In this document: positions 54,466-63,734 of the stretch, one piece after another | How the letters are laid out: every line of letters starts with the position of its first letter | How positions within the stretch are numbered: the first letter of the stretch is position 1 | Assembly: GCF_002258315.1 (NCBI RefSeq) | Contig: NZ_NOYD01000005.1 | Span: 55,584-119,583, forward strand | Source: Rhodococcus sp. 06-462-5 | Lineage (GTDB): Bacteria > Actinomycetota > Actinomycetes > Mycobacteriales > Mycobacteriaceae | Length of the DNA stretch: 64,000 bases | Reading direction: 5' to 3' | The notes under the pieces: model-generated | Database searches by the model: none | What the model saw: only the letters and a program-made list of their open reading frames with translations | Told to the model about the DNA's origin: nothing | Program-made: the position numbers and the translations under genes

Positions 54466-55035
54466 TTGCCTCGTGCACGCACCCCACGTGACAGGTGGAT
54501 CGAGGAAGGCTTGGCCCTCCTCGTCGAAGGCGGTCCCGATGCTGTCCGCGTGGAGGTTCTCGCCACACGCATCGGAGTGACCAAAGGCGGCTTCTACGGC
54601 CACTTCTCGGACCGTCAGGCCCTCCTCGATGCCATGCTCGACCGGTGGCGCACAGACAGCGTCGACGAAGTACTCGCTGCCGTCGAGCGAGTCGGCGGGG
54701 CTCCGGCGGACCGGGCCGTCCTCGCCGGCCACCTGACATTCGACGGCGGACACCTGCCGACGGACATGGCCGTGCGCGAATGGGCGCGCCGAGACTCGGG
54801 CGTCGCCGAGCGGCTACGAGAAGTGGACAACCGACGAATGGAGCTGTTGCGCACATCGTTCGCGGGCAACGGCACCGAGGGGGTCGAACTCGAAGCTCGC
54901 TGCCTGATTGCCTTCTGTGTCGCAATCGGCAGCCGACTGCTCGACGCCGATCATCCCGGCTTCACCCGTCGGCAGGTTCTCGACGCTGCCACCGAATTGG
55001 TGATCGCCCCCGTCAGCGCGCCTCGTGCACGATGA
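54466..55035 (+). CDS. TetR-family repressor
   Basis: The 189-residue protein starts with TTG after CAGGAGGG. The helix-turn-helix is VEVLATRIGVTKGGFYGHFSDRQALLDAML (about 28-57, read in two parts) and the rest is a helical ligand domain. It should bind the dyads upstream. Its last 23 bases overlap the convergent response-regulator gene. Confidence 0.92.
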   Translation: MPRARTPRDRWIEEGLALLVEGGPDAVRVEVLATRIGVTKGGFYGHFSDRQALLDAMLDRWRTDSVDEVLAAVERVGGAPADRAVLAGHLTFDGGHLPTDMAVREWARRDSGVAERLREVDNRRMELLRTSFAGNGTEGVELEARCLIAFCVAIGSRLLDADHPGFTRRQVLDAATELVIAPVSAPRAR

Positions 55036-55708
55036 TCGCAATCTGAACCCTGTTGCTGCACTCCAGTTTCGTCAGAATCCGTGAGACGTAGGTCTTCACA
55101 GTAGCGACACTCATGTACAGCTCCGCACTGATCTCCGCGTTGGACTTTCCCGATCCGACGGCGACGGCCACCTCACGTTCGCGATCGGTCAGCGCATCGA
55201 GCAGTGTCCTAGCTCGTTCGGTGGCAGCATCATGCGATCGGGCATCCTGCTCGCGCCAGTGCGCAACCAAGCGTCCGACGGCCGTCGGCGACAGCATCGA
55301 CTCCCCGGTTCCGACGCGATGCACCGCGTCGATGATGTCCCGTGGCGGAGTGTCCTTGAGCAAGAACCCATTGGCACCCGCCCGCAGTGCTCGCAGCAGA
55401 TACTCGTCGGTGTCGAAGGTGGTCAACACCAGGATCGCGGCTGTAACTCCCTCTGCTCGAAGCATTTCGGTGGCCGCAAGGCCGTCGACGACCGGCATCC
55501 GCACATCCATCAGAACCACGTCGGGAGACAGCGCGTGCACCGCCTCGATACCGTTGCGCCCGTCGGACGCCTCGCCGACCACAGTGATACGCGGATCCGA
55601 ACTCAGGATCAGCGACAAACCGGCCCGGACCAACGCATCGTCGTCGACCAGCAATACTTCGAGTGCATCGGCCTCGGGAACATCGGTCAGTTCGGGCACG
55701 GTAACCAC
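55013..55708 (-). CDS. NarL/LuxR-family response regulator
   Basis: The 231-residue regulator has a receiver domain with Asp23-Asp24 and phosphoacceptor Asp68 (LMDVRMP), Lys in LLKDTPP, and a C-terminal LuxR helix-turn-helix with TDREREVAVAVGSGKSNAEI. It overlaps the kinase end by 22 bases (GTG 55708; GTG 55699 is possible). Confidence 0.94.
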   Translation of the reverse strand: MVTVPELTDVPEADALEVLLVDDDALVRAGLSLILSSDPRITVVGEASDGRNGIEAVHALSPDVVLMDVRMPVVDGLAATEMLRAEGVTAAILVLTTFDTDEYLLRALRAGANGFLLKDTPPRDIIDAVHRVGTGESMLSPTAVGRLVAHWREQDARSHDAATERARTLLDALTDREREVAVAVGSGKSNAEISAELYMSVATVKTYVSRILTKLECSNRVQIAIIVHEAR

Positions 55709-56820
55709 GCTTCCAAACGGTAGACCACACCGACACTGCTACGGGCGATACCGTACTCGATTCGTCCGCCAGCCAGCTCGATTCGCTCGGTGAGACCGAT
55801 CATCCCCGAGCGAGAACCGGGCACTGTCGCGAAACGCTCTGCACTGATCCCGTTTTCGAGCCACACCCTGATCTCGTTGCCCGTCGGAGCGATTCCGCAG
55901 CGAACCGGCACACCCGGCGCATGCTTTCTGGCGTTGGTGAGCCCCTCCTGGATGACACGGTGAACGGTGCGAGAGGCCGAGGCAGGCAGTGAGAAGCTCG
56001 CGGGCATCTCGTCGACGAACGTCACCTGCGTACCGGCCTTCTCCGAATCCTCGATCAGCGCAGCTATGTCGCCCACACCCGGTTGTGGACGCGGCACATT
56101 CGCGTCGCCCGATCGCAGAACTCCCAATATCTCTCGCAAGTCCTCCAATGCACCGTGCGCGTTGGATCTGATGGTCGACGCGAGCGCTTCGACCTCGCGC
56201 GCACCGACATCCGGCCGGACCTCGAGCGCACCCGCATGGAGACTGACCAACGAGATCCGATGTGCGAGAGCGTCATGCATCTCCCGCGCGATCCGCTCAC
56301 GTTCGAGTCCGCGAACGGTCTCGGCTCGCAGATTCGATTCGGATTCTGCTCGCTCGGCCCGTTCACGTAGCGAGTCGATCACTTCTTCACGCGCTTTGAC
56401 GACCAGCCCCCATGCTGCCGGGATACTGAGCAACGCGGCACTGAGTATCCCGATGTACAGGACGGTCTGCTCGGTCCACGCAGTTGCCCACATTATCGAC
56501 GCCAGCACATGTAGAACGACCACTGCAGTGGTCACCCGCCACGACTTCCGGGAGGCCACGGTGAAGATGGCCACCAGTTCGGCCCCACCGACCGCATCGG
56601 TGAGGATCGTGCAGACAGCCAAAGCCACGGCGATCTCGATCGGCCACCGTCGACGCCACCACAACAGCACGGCACCGAGAACGCCCACGACGATCGAGAC
56701 GACCGTGCGGGTGGTGGTCATGCCCTCGGTGCCCGCCGCCACCGACAACACCAACAACAGCGCGAACGCGATCGCGGCGACATCCCATGCGCGTTCTCGA
56801 TGCCGTCGCAGCACGGTCAT
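55687..56820 (-). CDS. NarL-type sensor histidine kinase
   Basis: The 377-residue kinase has about five N-terminal helices within residues 12-145 and no large external domain, then HisKA_3 with the phosphoacceptor His in RIAREMHDALAH, and a HATPase domain with EGLTNARKHA and SGMIGLTERI. This is the common DesK-like actinobacterial type. It follows a YqeB-type gene by 10 bp. Confidence 0.93.
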   Translation of the reverse strand: MTVLRRHRERAWDVAAIAFALLLVLSVAAGTEGMTTTRTVVSIVVGVLGAVLLWWRRRWPIEIAVALAVCTILTDAVGGAELVAIFTVASRKSWRVTTAVVVLHVLASIMWATAWTEQTVLYIGILSAALLSIPAAWGLVVKAREEVIDSLRERAERAESESNLRAETVRGLERERIAREMHDALAHRISLVSLHAGALEVRPDVGAREVEALASTIRSNAHGALEDLREILGVLRSGDANVPRPQPGVGDIAALIEDSEKAGTQVTFVDEMPASFSLPASASRTVHRVIQEGLTNARKHAPGVPVRCGIAPTGNEIRVWLENGISAERFATVPGSRSGMIGLTERIELAGGRIEYGIARSSVGVVYRLEAWLPCPN

Positions 56821-56830
56821 GATCCGACCG

Positions 56831-57532
56831 TCACGATCGAACCAGGGGGCGCCAGTATTGGCTGGTCTTCTTGTCGCGCACTACTACGCCGAGTCTGTCC
56901 AGCTCCGAACGCAATTCGCGTGCATCGGCACCCGCCTTCTTCTTCAGCGCCATGTCCCGAGCTTTGAGCACCGCATTCACCTCCGGTGCCAGACCCGGGG
57001 TCTCGGGCACCCACAGGTGATACAGGTCGTCGTAGGGATCACCGGGCGCAACCGAGTAACCCCGCTGCTCGAACACCGCCTCGATCGCCTCACGCTTCTC
57101 CTCGCTCGGCACTCGAACCAACTGACGCGACGCCGCGTCCAGCAACACCAGTTCCTTGCCGTCGACGAACGCCGTGCCTACCTGCGATCTGGACACGGTG
57201 ACGGTCTCGCCCTTCTCGGTGATGCGTACGTCCGCCTCCGACACCGCAACCCGCGCGGTGTCGTAGAACGCGGCGGCCACCAGTGCCAGCCCGAGCAGTA
57301 CCCCCACCCCGATGCAGACGTACCGCACCCACCACTGCGACCACGATGCGATCAATTCCAACGGACCCTGGAACGGTATCCAGGTGAGCGACGCACCCCA
57401 TTCCGCCACATACGGGACCGCCAATCCCAGCAACCCACCGATCACCACGGCACCGGCGATCAGGAAGAACCGATCACCACGGGAGAACCACAGCACCGCC
57501 GGTGGCGCATCCCCGAGCATCTTCTCGTCCAT
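56831..57532 (-). CDS. YqeB-like membrane protein
   Basis: The 233-residue protein has two hydrophobic hairpins (about 22-45 and 68-88) and a long cytosolic domain with VDGKELVLLDAASRQLVRV and a C-terminal ELRSELDRLGVVVRDKK. It resembles YqeB-family proteins of unknown function; that name is recalled with moderate confidence. It lies just upstream of the kinase and is probably cotranscribed. Confidence 0.65.
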   Translation of the reverse strand: MDEKMLGDAPPAVLWFSRGDRFFLIAGAVVIGGLLGLAVPYVAEWGASLTWIPFQGPLELIASWSQWWVRYVCIGVGVLLGLALVAAAFYDTARVAVSEADVRITEKGETVTVSRSQVGTAFVDGKELVLLDAASRQLVRVPSEEKREAIEAVFEQRGYSVAPGDPYDDLYHLWVPETPGLAPEVNAVLKARDMALKKKAGADARELRSELDRLGVVVRDKKTSQYWRPLVRS

Positions 57533-57571
57533 ACGCTCACGGTATCGAGAGTGGAAGCTGGTACCCAGTCA

Positions 57572-57600
57572 TCGAAAGTCGACACTTCGCCGACTTTCGA
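57572..57600. promoter_or_regulatory. 10-bp-arm inverted repeat between YqeB and MerR relic
   Basis: TCGAAAGTCG (57572-57581) and CGACTTTCGA (57591-57600) are perfect arms around 9 bases, in the 85-bp gap between the MerR relic stop and the YqeB start. It may be an operator or a terminator; no T-run follows. Confidence 0.5.
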
Positions 57601-57617
57601 CGGTAGGAAGCACTCGA

Positions 57618-58209
57618 TCAGCCGAGAACCGGCATCACCAGTGTCGTCAGAGCGCCGTCGACTGCCGACCGCACCAGCACCGGATGGTCCGGAGCGGCGA
57701 TATCGAGCATCAGGTCCACCTCGACCAGCACGCCCCGCAGCACCGGAAACTCCTCGCTGGTCCCGGCCGCAGACGCGACCTGTTCCACCGCCGACGCGAA
57801 TTCGGCGGCAGATACCGTTGCTGTGCAGTATTTTCGTCGAACAACCGGCGGATGGACACTGCGGCCTCGGCTGCTGCCCGCGCGCGTGCTGCCAGCTCGT
57901 CGACGTGCCGATCCACGATGTCGACCGCCGCAGCTCCCCCGCCGTCGAGAGCGGAGGCCACCTTGTCGAGCAAGGAGTGGAGCCTGCAGGAATGACCATG
58001 AAGACAGGCAAGCCGATCTCGCGCAATTGTCGAATGATGCTCGCCCGCTTCGCTTGTGCTCGGGTGTAGTAGCGATAGCCGGACTTCGCGTCGATGAAGG
58101 CCGGGACGAGCAGTGCACAGTCGTCGTAGAACCGCAGGGCGCTGGGGGTCAGCCCGCTCGAGCGAGCGAACGCACCGATGGTCAGGAATTCTTCGTCCGA
58201 ATCAGTCAT
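57618..58209 (-). pseudogene. MerR-family regulator with two frameshifts
   Basis: The N-terminal frame (from ATG 58209) encodes a MerR helix-turn-helix (FLTIGAFARSSGLTPSALRFYD) up to about VFMVIPAG. The match continues in a second frame with DKVASALDGGG, HVDELAARARAAAE and IRRLFDEN, and in a third with TATVSAAEFASAVEQV and so on to LVMPVLG and a stop. Two single-base shifts, near 57970 and near the AAAA at 57833, explain this. The family has a clamp-like effector domain. It is probably inactive unless the shifts are errors. Confidence 0.75.
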
Positions 58210-58261
58210 GGTGAAATCCTGAGGCTTCGGGTTGGTCGAAGGTCAAGCGTGATCCCGTCAC

Positions 58262-58909
58262 CTAGTCGATTCGACGCTTGTGCGCCCATCGAGTGAGCGC
58301 ATTCCTGTTGGACTGCTGAGTCTTTCGGAGAACGTTCGAGGCATGCGTCTCGACGGTCTTGACCGAGATGAACAGATCCTCGGCGATCTCACGATAGGTG
58401 TACCCGCGCGCCAGCAGCCGCAACACCTCGAGTTCACGGGGCGTCAGCGAATCCAGTTCAGGATCCAGCGGGGGCTCCGGGGCGGCGCTGCGACCCGTGA
58501 ACGAGTCGAGCACGAACCCGGCCAGACGGGGGCTGAAGACGGCATCTCCCCCGGCGACGCGTCGAACACCGTCGGCGAGCTCCGAGCCGGAGATCGTCTT
58601 GGTGACGTACCCCCTCGCCCCGGCACGGATGACGGCGATGACGTCCTCGGCGGCGTCGGACACACTCAGGGCAAGACATACCGGACCCTCGGAGATGCGG
58701 TTCAACACGGCCACGCCGCCGCCGTCGGGCATGTGCACGTCGAGCAACACCACGTCCGGCTTCGTCGATTCGATTCCCGAGACCGCCTCGGACACGCCTC
58801 CGGCTTCCCCGACGACATCGATGTCCGCCTCGCGAGCGAGCTCGGCGCGCACGCCGGAACGGAACACCGCATGGTCGTCGACCAGGAAAACGCGGAAAGG
58901 TTCGGTCAC
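58262..58909 (-). CDS. EsrR-like LuxR-family response regulator
   Basis: The 215-residue regulator has Asp11-Asp12, phosphoacceptor Asp57 (LLDVHMPDGGG), Lys in VTKTIS, and a LuxR helix-turn-helix with TPRELEVLRLLARGYTYREIAEDL. It overlaps the PspC-type kinase by 4 bases. The gene arrangement matches the EsrISR envelope-stress system of Corynebacterium glutamicum as I recall it. Confidence 0.93.
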   Translation of the reverse strand: MTEPFRVFLVDDHAVFRSGVRAELAREADIDVVGEAGGVSEAVSGIESTKPDVVLLDVHMPDGGGVAVLNRISEGPVCLALSVSDAAEDVIAVIRAGARGYVTKTISGSELADGVRRVAGGDAVFSPRLAGFVLDSFTGRSAAPEPPLDPELDSLTPRELEVLRLLARGYTYREIAEDLFISVKTVETHASNVLRKTQQSNRNALTRWAHKRRID

Positions 58910-60342
58910 GTCGGCTGCTCCTGCTGGGTGGATTCGGACGATTCGGTGGTGACGGAGGAGCCGTTGCGGGGCATGAAGATTCGCACTTCGGTTCCCTTGC
59001 CGACTGTCGACCGTACCTGCACCGTGCCACCGCGGCGCTCGATGCGTCCCCGAATGGACTTCGCCAGTCCCTGTCGATCCTCGGGTACTTCGGATTCGTC
59101 GAACCCGGTTCCGCGATCGCGGACGAAAACGCTGACCTGTTCCGGTTCGGTTTCGGCGAACAGATCGATATTGGTCTCACCGGAGTGCTTGGCCGCGTTG
59201 ACAAGAGCCTCGCGCGTGGCACCCAGTAGCGCGGTGAAGCTCTCGCGGGACAGACCCGATTCGACGTCGTCGGGCAGTAGGTGCACGTCGCCGACTGTGA
59301 TGGGTCGAACCGTCACGCCGTGCTGATCCTCGACCTCACCGGAGATGGTCTTGAGCGCGTCGGCCAAGCTGGAGTTGTCGGTGTCGCCGCCGTCGAAGAG
59401 CCATTTGCGTAGTTCACGCTCCTGCCCGCGCGCCAACCGCATCACCTCCTGCGGCTGGTCGGACTGCTTCTGGATCAGGGCCAGCGTCTGCAAGACCGAA
59501 TCGTGCAGGTGCGACGCGATCTCCTCGCGTTCGTCGTTGCGGATGCGTGCAGACCGCTCGGCACCGAGCGCGCGCCAGGTGCGTAACCAGATGGGAACCG
59601 TCAACAGGCCGACGCCGACGAGAGTGACCACCACCGCCAGCAGTGACGAGCGCAGCGCGGCCAGATCGACGCGGGCGAGCACCACCACGGCGAGGCCGAG
59701 CACGATCAAGGTCGCTCCGCCGACGACCCTCGCCCAACTCAGCACGCTCGGATGCTTGGGGAGACCCAAAGCCGTTCGCGGTCCCTCGGAGTCGAACTCA
59801 CGCCAGACCAGGGCCGCCCCGATCACCACGACGATGACCGGCACGATGACCGATGCAGCGGTACCGCTGAGCAGCCACGCGAGCCCGACGGCGAGGCCGA
59901 GACCGATGGCAGCCAACCCGAGCGCACGCTGACGTTCGGCGGCACTCGGATGCGCAGTGTCCTCGCCCGCGGGCGTGAACATCCAGATCAAACCGTATGC
60001 GGCGATGCCTGCACCGGCGGACGCGGCAAGCAGTGCGAACGCCACCCGAACCTTGAACACGTCGACGCCGAGATGGTCGGCGAGCCCGCCTGCGACGCCG
60101 CCGACGATGCGTCCGCCGCCGCGGCGTTGGAAGGGAGCAGGAGCGGAGCCTGCAGAAGCGACAGGAAAAGCAGGAGCGGAGCCTGCAGGAGCGACAGGAA
60201 AAGCAGGAGCGGAGCCTGCAGAAGCGATGGGCAGAACAGGGGTGATGGGCACGGCTGACGTGGTGTGGGCGGCCGTCGCGTCGCCTGCCGGGGACGGTGT
60301 GTTCCGGGCGGCGTCGACGGGTGGATTGTCGACAGGGTGCAC
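58906..60342 (-). CDS. EsrS-like histidine kinase with PspC domain
   Basis: The 478-residue protein has a Pro/Ala-rich repeat N-terminus, a PspC domain (about 70-125) with RIVGGVAGGLADHLGVD, several more helices, then HisKA_3-type EEIASHLHDSVLQTLAL with the phosphoacceptor His, and HATPase with DRGTGFDES. It should sense envelope stress. The start is GTG 60342; internal starts cannot be excluded because the N-terminus is low complexity. It is divergent from a second PspC protein. Confidence 0.9.
   Translation of the reverse strand: MHPVDNPPVDAARNTPSPAGDATAAHTTSAVPITPVLPIASAGSAPAFPVAPAGSAPAFPVASAGSAPAPFQRRGGGRIVGGVAGGLADHLGVDVFKVRVAFALLAASAGAGIAAYGLIWMFTPAGEDTAHPSAAERQRALGLAAIGLGLAVGLAWLLSGTAASVIVPVIVVVIGAALVWREFDSEGPRTALGLPKHPSVLSWARVVGGATLIVLGLAVVVLARVDLAALRSSLLAVVVTLVGVGLLTVPIWLRTWRALGAERSARIRNDEREEIASHLHDSVLQTLALIQKQSDQPQEVMRLARGQERELRKWLFDGGDTDNSSLADALKTISGEVEDQHGVTVRPITVGDVHLLPDDVESGLSRESFTALLGATREALVNAAKHSGETNIDLFAETEPEQVSVFVRDRGTGFDESEVPEDRQGLAKSIRGRIERRGGTVQVRSTVGKGTEVRIFMPRNGSSVTTESSESTQQEQPT
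60137..60235 (-). repeat. Three in-frame 33-bp coding repeats
   Basis: Units at 60137-60169 and 60170-60202 differ by one base, and a third, degenerate at its end, occupies 60203-60235. Each encodes 11 residues of the type PVASAGSAPAF near the kinase N-terminus. The length is likely to vary between strains. Confidence 0.8.
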
Positions 60343-60377
60343 GCCTTCGATCCTGGCACGGATGCGGTGGTGGTCGC

Positions 60378-60395
60378 ATCAGGGTTCGCCCTGAT
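60378..60395. promoter_or_regulatory. Inverted repeat ATCAGGG-N4-CCCTGAT, copy 1
   Basis: This perfect 7-bp-arm dyad is 36 bp upstream of the kinase start. An identical-arm copy occurs 61 bp away. It is a strong candidate for the EsrR-like regulator's binding site. Confidence 0.7.
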
Positions 60396-60438
60396 GTTTC
60401 GCGGATCCGTCGAGGTGGGCCCGATATCGGGGACGAAG

Positions 60439-60456
60439 ATCAGGGGTATCCCTGAT
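60439..60456. promoter_or_regulatory. Inverted repeat ATCAGGG-N4-CCCTGAT, copy 2
   Basis: The arms are identical to copy 1 and only the 4-nt spacer differs. It overlaps an upstream in-frame ATG at 60455, which argues that translation of the PspC protein starts later, at 60491. Confidence 0.7.
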
Positions 60457-60490
60457 GTGTTCGGTGGTCGTGGCGGCCACGATGGTTGGC

Positions 60491-61864
60491 ATGAGCAACG
60501 TGACCGTCTCGGATCAACTTCAGCAGATGTGGCGCACCCGTCCGCACCGCTTGCCGCAACGCGGGCATGTGGCGGGTGTTGCGGCCGGTATCGGCTATCG
60601 CTACGACGTCGACCCCGTTCTGATTCGGATCGCGTTCGTCGTCTCCACCTTGTTCGGCGGTACCGGCATCGTGCTGTATCTGGCGGGGTGGCTGGTGCTC
60701 AACCGCGCCGGTGACACGGCGTCGGGCGCGGAGTCGCTGGTCGGGCGCGGCAACAGTTCCGATTCGACGACCAAGATGGTGGTCGTGGCGGTGGCATTGG
60801 TCATCGCGGTGTCGACGATCGGCCCGGTGGGTGTCGGACTCGGGGGTTCGGGGCTGATCTCGCTGGTGGCGATGCTCGGTGGACTGTGGTTGCTGCACCA
60901 ACGGTGCCCGGAGCCGCCGCCGTACATGCGGACGGCGGAGTTCTCCCGTAACCGTTACGCCCCGATGCCTTTCGGCTCTCCCAGCACGTCGGCCGAGCAG
61001 TGGACGGCCGCGCAGTACCGTCCGCCGCAGTTCCAGCACGAGCGCTACACCCCGTACACGACATTGCCGAAGAGCTACGTTCCGACACCGAAGACTGTCG
61101 AGCACACCGGCACCGACGCGCATACCGTGAACCTGAGCAAGTCGACCGCATCGGCCGAGAAGTCGACCGACACGCCCACCGACATGCCCACCGTGACTCC
61201 ACCGTCGTGGGACCCCCTCGGTGTGGCCCCGTTCGCCTGGGATCTTCCCGAACCGGCAGGCACATTCCCGCCTGCGGCGATCGAACGCAAGCGTCGATCA
61301 CGGTGGACCGCAAGCTTTCTCGGCCTCGCTCTGCTCGCTGCCGGCATCACCGCGGCGGTAGGTGCCGCAACCGGCGGAGACTGGGCCACGGCGGGCCGCG
61401 TCGGGGCCGTCGCTCTCGCGGTCATCTCCGTGGGACTCGTGCTCGGTGCATTCCTGCGCAAGGGCTACGGATTGCTGGTGGTCGCGGCACCCCTGGCCGG
61501 CTTCGTCGTCCTGGCGTCAGCGGTCGGTCCGATGGACGTCGGCAACAGTGCGTCGGGAACGCAGCGCATCGCACCGGTCGCCGTTGCCGATCTCGCGGAA
61601 ACCTACGACGTCGGTATGGGTGAGCTGGACCTCGACCTCACGGGCCTCGACCTCACCGCGAACCGCACCGTGAGTATCGATGTGGCGCTGGGCAGTGCAT
61701 CGGTCACCGTGCCCGATTCGATGAACGTCACCGTGGAGTGCGAGGCGCTGGTCGGCACGTGCCCCTTCGAGACACGGTTCGGTCCGGGAACGAGCAGCGA
61801 TGATCCGGTACTGACGATCGTCGGCGATGTGGCATTCGGCGAACTGAAAGTGGGGAACCAGTGA
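60491..61864 (+). CDS. EsrI-like PspC-domain membrane protein
   Basis: The 457-residue protein starts at ATG 60491. It has a PspC domain (about 20-75) with RGHVAGVAAGIGYRYDVDPVLIRI, a second helix pair, a hydrophilic Thr/Pro-rich stretch (about 135-260), three more helices, and a C-terminal domain of about 120 residues with beta-rich LDLDLTGLDL segments like the toastrack (DUF2154/LiaF-type) fold. In EsrISR the divergent PspC protein inhibits the kinase. The two-fold operators lie upstream. Confidence 0.88.
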   Translation: MSNVTVSDQLQQMWRTRPHRLPQRGHVAGVAAGIGYRYDVDPVLIRIAFVVSTLFGGTGIVLYLAGWLVLNRAGDTASGAESLVGRGNSSDSTTKMVVVAVALVIAVSTIGPVGVGLGGSGLISLVAMLGGLWLLHQRCPEPPPYMRTAEFSRNRYAPMPFGSPSTSAEQWTAAQYRPPQFQHERYTPYTTLPKSYVPTPKTVEHTGTDAHTVNLSKSTASAEKSTDTPTDMPTVTPPSWDPLGVAPFAWDLPEPAGTFPPAAIERKRRSRWTASFLGLALLAAGITAAVGAATGGDWATAGRVGAVALAVISVGLVLGAFLRKGYGLLVVAAPLAGFVVLASAVGPMDVGNSASGTQRIAPVAVADLAETYDVGMGELDLDLTGLDLTANRTVSIDVALGSASVTVPDSMNVTVECEALVGTCPFETRFGPGTSSDDPVLTIVGDVAFGELKVGNQ

Positions 61865-62109
61865 AGAAGAACAAGACAGACCGTGTCGGCCGCGACGACT
61901 CCGCCACCGAGGAGCGCAACTCGAGCCGGCGCGGCCCCTCGGCACTACTGCTGCTCGCCGGGCTGGCCGCCATGGTCGTCTCGGTCGCAGCACTGATCGG
62001 GCAGGGAGCGATCGCCGCACTGGGCGACGTCCAGTTCCGCTGGGTGTTCGTCGTCGCCGCGGTGGTGGTCGGCTTCGCGCTTCTACTGGGCCCCAGCAGA
62101 AAGAACTGA
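61861..62109 (+). CDS. Small two-helix membrane protein
   Basis: The 82-residue protein starts at GTG 61861, overlapping the previous stop by 4 bases, so it is translationally coupled. A basic, Ser-rich N-terminus precedes helices at about 31-49 and 60-77. I do not recognise a family. It ends 5 bp before the guaA stop. It may be a fourth member of the EsrISR-like unit. Confidence 0.75.
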   Translation: MKKNKTDRVGRDDSATEERNSSRRGPSALLLLAGLAAMVVSVAALIGQGAIAALGDVQFRWVFVVAAVVVGFALLLGPSRKN

Positions 62110-62114
62110 GTCCG

Positions 62115-63704
62115 CTACTCCCACTCGATGGTGCCCGGCGGCTTGCTCGTGACGTCGAGAACGACTCGGTTGACCTCCGGAACCTCGTTGGTCACCCGAG
62201 TCGAGATCGTTTCCAGCACGTCGTACGGCAAACGAGTCCAGTCCGCGGTCATCGCGTCCTCGCTCGAGACCGGACGCAGCACGATCGGGTGGCCGTAGGT
62301 ACGGCCGTCGCCCTGCACGCCGACACTGCGCACGTCGGCCAAGAGCACCACCGGGCACTGCCAGATCTGCTGATCCAGGCCTGCGACCGTAAGCTCTTCT
62401 CGGACAATCGAATCCGCGTGACGCAATGTGGCCAGACGGTCGCGGGTGATCTCACCGACGATGCGAATCGCCAGACCGGGTCCGGGAAACGGCTGCCTGC
62501 CGACGATGTCCTCGGGCAATCCCAGTTCACGTCCGACCGCACGCACCTCGTCCTTGAACAGTGCGCGAAGCGGTTCGACCAGGGCGAACTGCAGATCGTC
62601 CGGCAGCCCGCCGACGTTGTGGTGGCTCTTGATGTTCGCGGTACCGGACCCGCCGCCGGACTCGACGACATCCGGGTACAACGTGCCCTGCACCAGGAAC
62701 TCGACCGCGTCGCCGTGCTCGGCGTTCTCGCCCAGCACCTCGGCCACCGCACCCTCGAAGCTTCGGATGAACTCGCGGCCGATGATCTTGCGCTTCTCCT
62801 CGGGGTCCGAGACACCCTCGAGCGCACCGAGGAAGGTATCGACCGCATCGACGGTGACCAACTTGGCACCCGTCGCGGCGACGAAATCCTGCTGCACCTG
62901 CTCACGCTCGCCGGCGCGCAGCAGTCCGTGGTCGACGAAGACACAGGTCAGACGGTCACCGATCGCCCGTTGCACCAGCGCGGCCGCCACTGCGGAGTCG
63001 ACGCCGCCCGAGAGGCCACAGATGGCCTTGCCCGTGGGACCCACCTGCTCCTGCACTGCGTCGACCAGGGCGTCGGCGATGTTGGCTGCAGTCCAGTCCG
63101 GGGCGATGCCCGCCGTCTCGTGCAGGAATCGGCTGAGAACCTGCTGCCCGTGCGGGGAGTGCAGAACCTCGGGGTGATACTGCACGCCCGCCATGCGCTT
63201 GCCCTCGTTCTCGAAGGCGGCGACCGGCGCGCCCGCGCTGGTCGCGGTGACGGTGAAGCCCTCCGGGGCCGCGGTGACAGCGTCACCGTGACTCATCCAG
63301 ACCGGCTGCGTGGCGGGCAGACCGTCGTGCAGACGACCGCCGTCCACGCTGAGTTGGGTGCGGCCGTACTCCCGCGTTCCGGTGTGTTCGACGGTTCCGC
63401 CGAGGGCCTGAGCCATGGCCTGGAATCCGTAGCAAATCCCGAACACGGGGATGCCGAGGTCGAGGAGCGCGGAATCGAGCCCGGGCGCACCCTCGGCGTA
63501 GACGCTCGAGGGTCCGCCGGAAAGAACGAGCGCGACAGGATCTTTCGCTGCGATCTCCTCGGCGGTGGCGGTATGCGAGATCACCTCGGAGTACACATTG
63601 GCCTCGCGCACACGGCGGGCGATCAACTGCGCGTACTGGGCGCCGAAATCGACGACGAGAACCGGGCGTGCGTGTGCGGGATCGTGTGCAGAGGAGTCGG
63701 TCAC
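62115..63704 (-). CDS. guaA: GMP synthase (glutamine-hydrolysing)
   Basis: The 529-residue enzyme converts XMP to GMP. An N-terminal class I amidotransferase domain has the Cys in GICYGFQAM and the His in [10 protein letters not shown]; an ATP-pyrophosphatase domain has GLSGGVDS; the C-terminal dimerisation domain has [13 protein letters not shown] and ends [12 protein letters not shown] 63704 is the start. It follows imuA' at some distance, as in mycobacteria. Confidence 0.97.
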   Translation of the reverse strand: MTDSSAHDPAHARPVLVVDFGAQYAQLIARRVREANVYSEVISHTATAEEIAAKDPVALVLSGGPSSVYAEGAPGLDSALLDLGIPVFGICYGFQAMAQALGGTVEHTGTREYGRTQLSVDGGRLHDGLPATQPVWMSHGDAVTAAPEGFTVTATSAGAPVAAFENEGKRMAGVQYHPEVLHSPHGQQVLSRFLHETAGIAPDWTAANIADALVDAVQEQVGPTGKAICGLSGGVDSAVAAALVQRAIGDRLTCVFVDHGLLRAGEREQVQQDFVAATGAKLVTVDAVDTFLGALEGVSDPEEKRKIIGREFIRSFEGAVAEVLGENAEHGDAVEFLVQGTLYPDVVESGGGSGTANIKSHHNVGGLPDDLQFALVEPLRALFKDEVRAVGRELGLPEDIVGRQPFPGPGLAIRIVGEITRDRLATLRHADSIVREELTVAGLDQQIWQCPVVLLADVRSVGVQGDGRTYGHPIVLRPVSSEDAMTADWTRLPYDVLETISTRVTNEVPEVNRVVLDVTSKPPGTIEWE

Positions 63705-63734
63705 CGGGTCAGTCTAGTGGGACTGCCGTAGCGG

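Noticed and set aside
60137-60235. 33-bp repeats considered as CRISPR or an insertion footprint
   Set aside because: They abut directly without spacers and encode an in-frame Pro/Ala repeat of the kinase.
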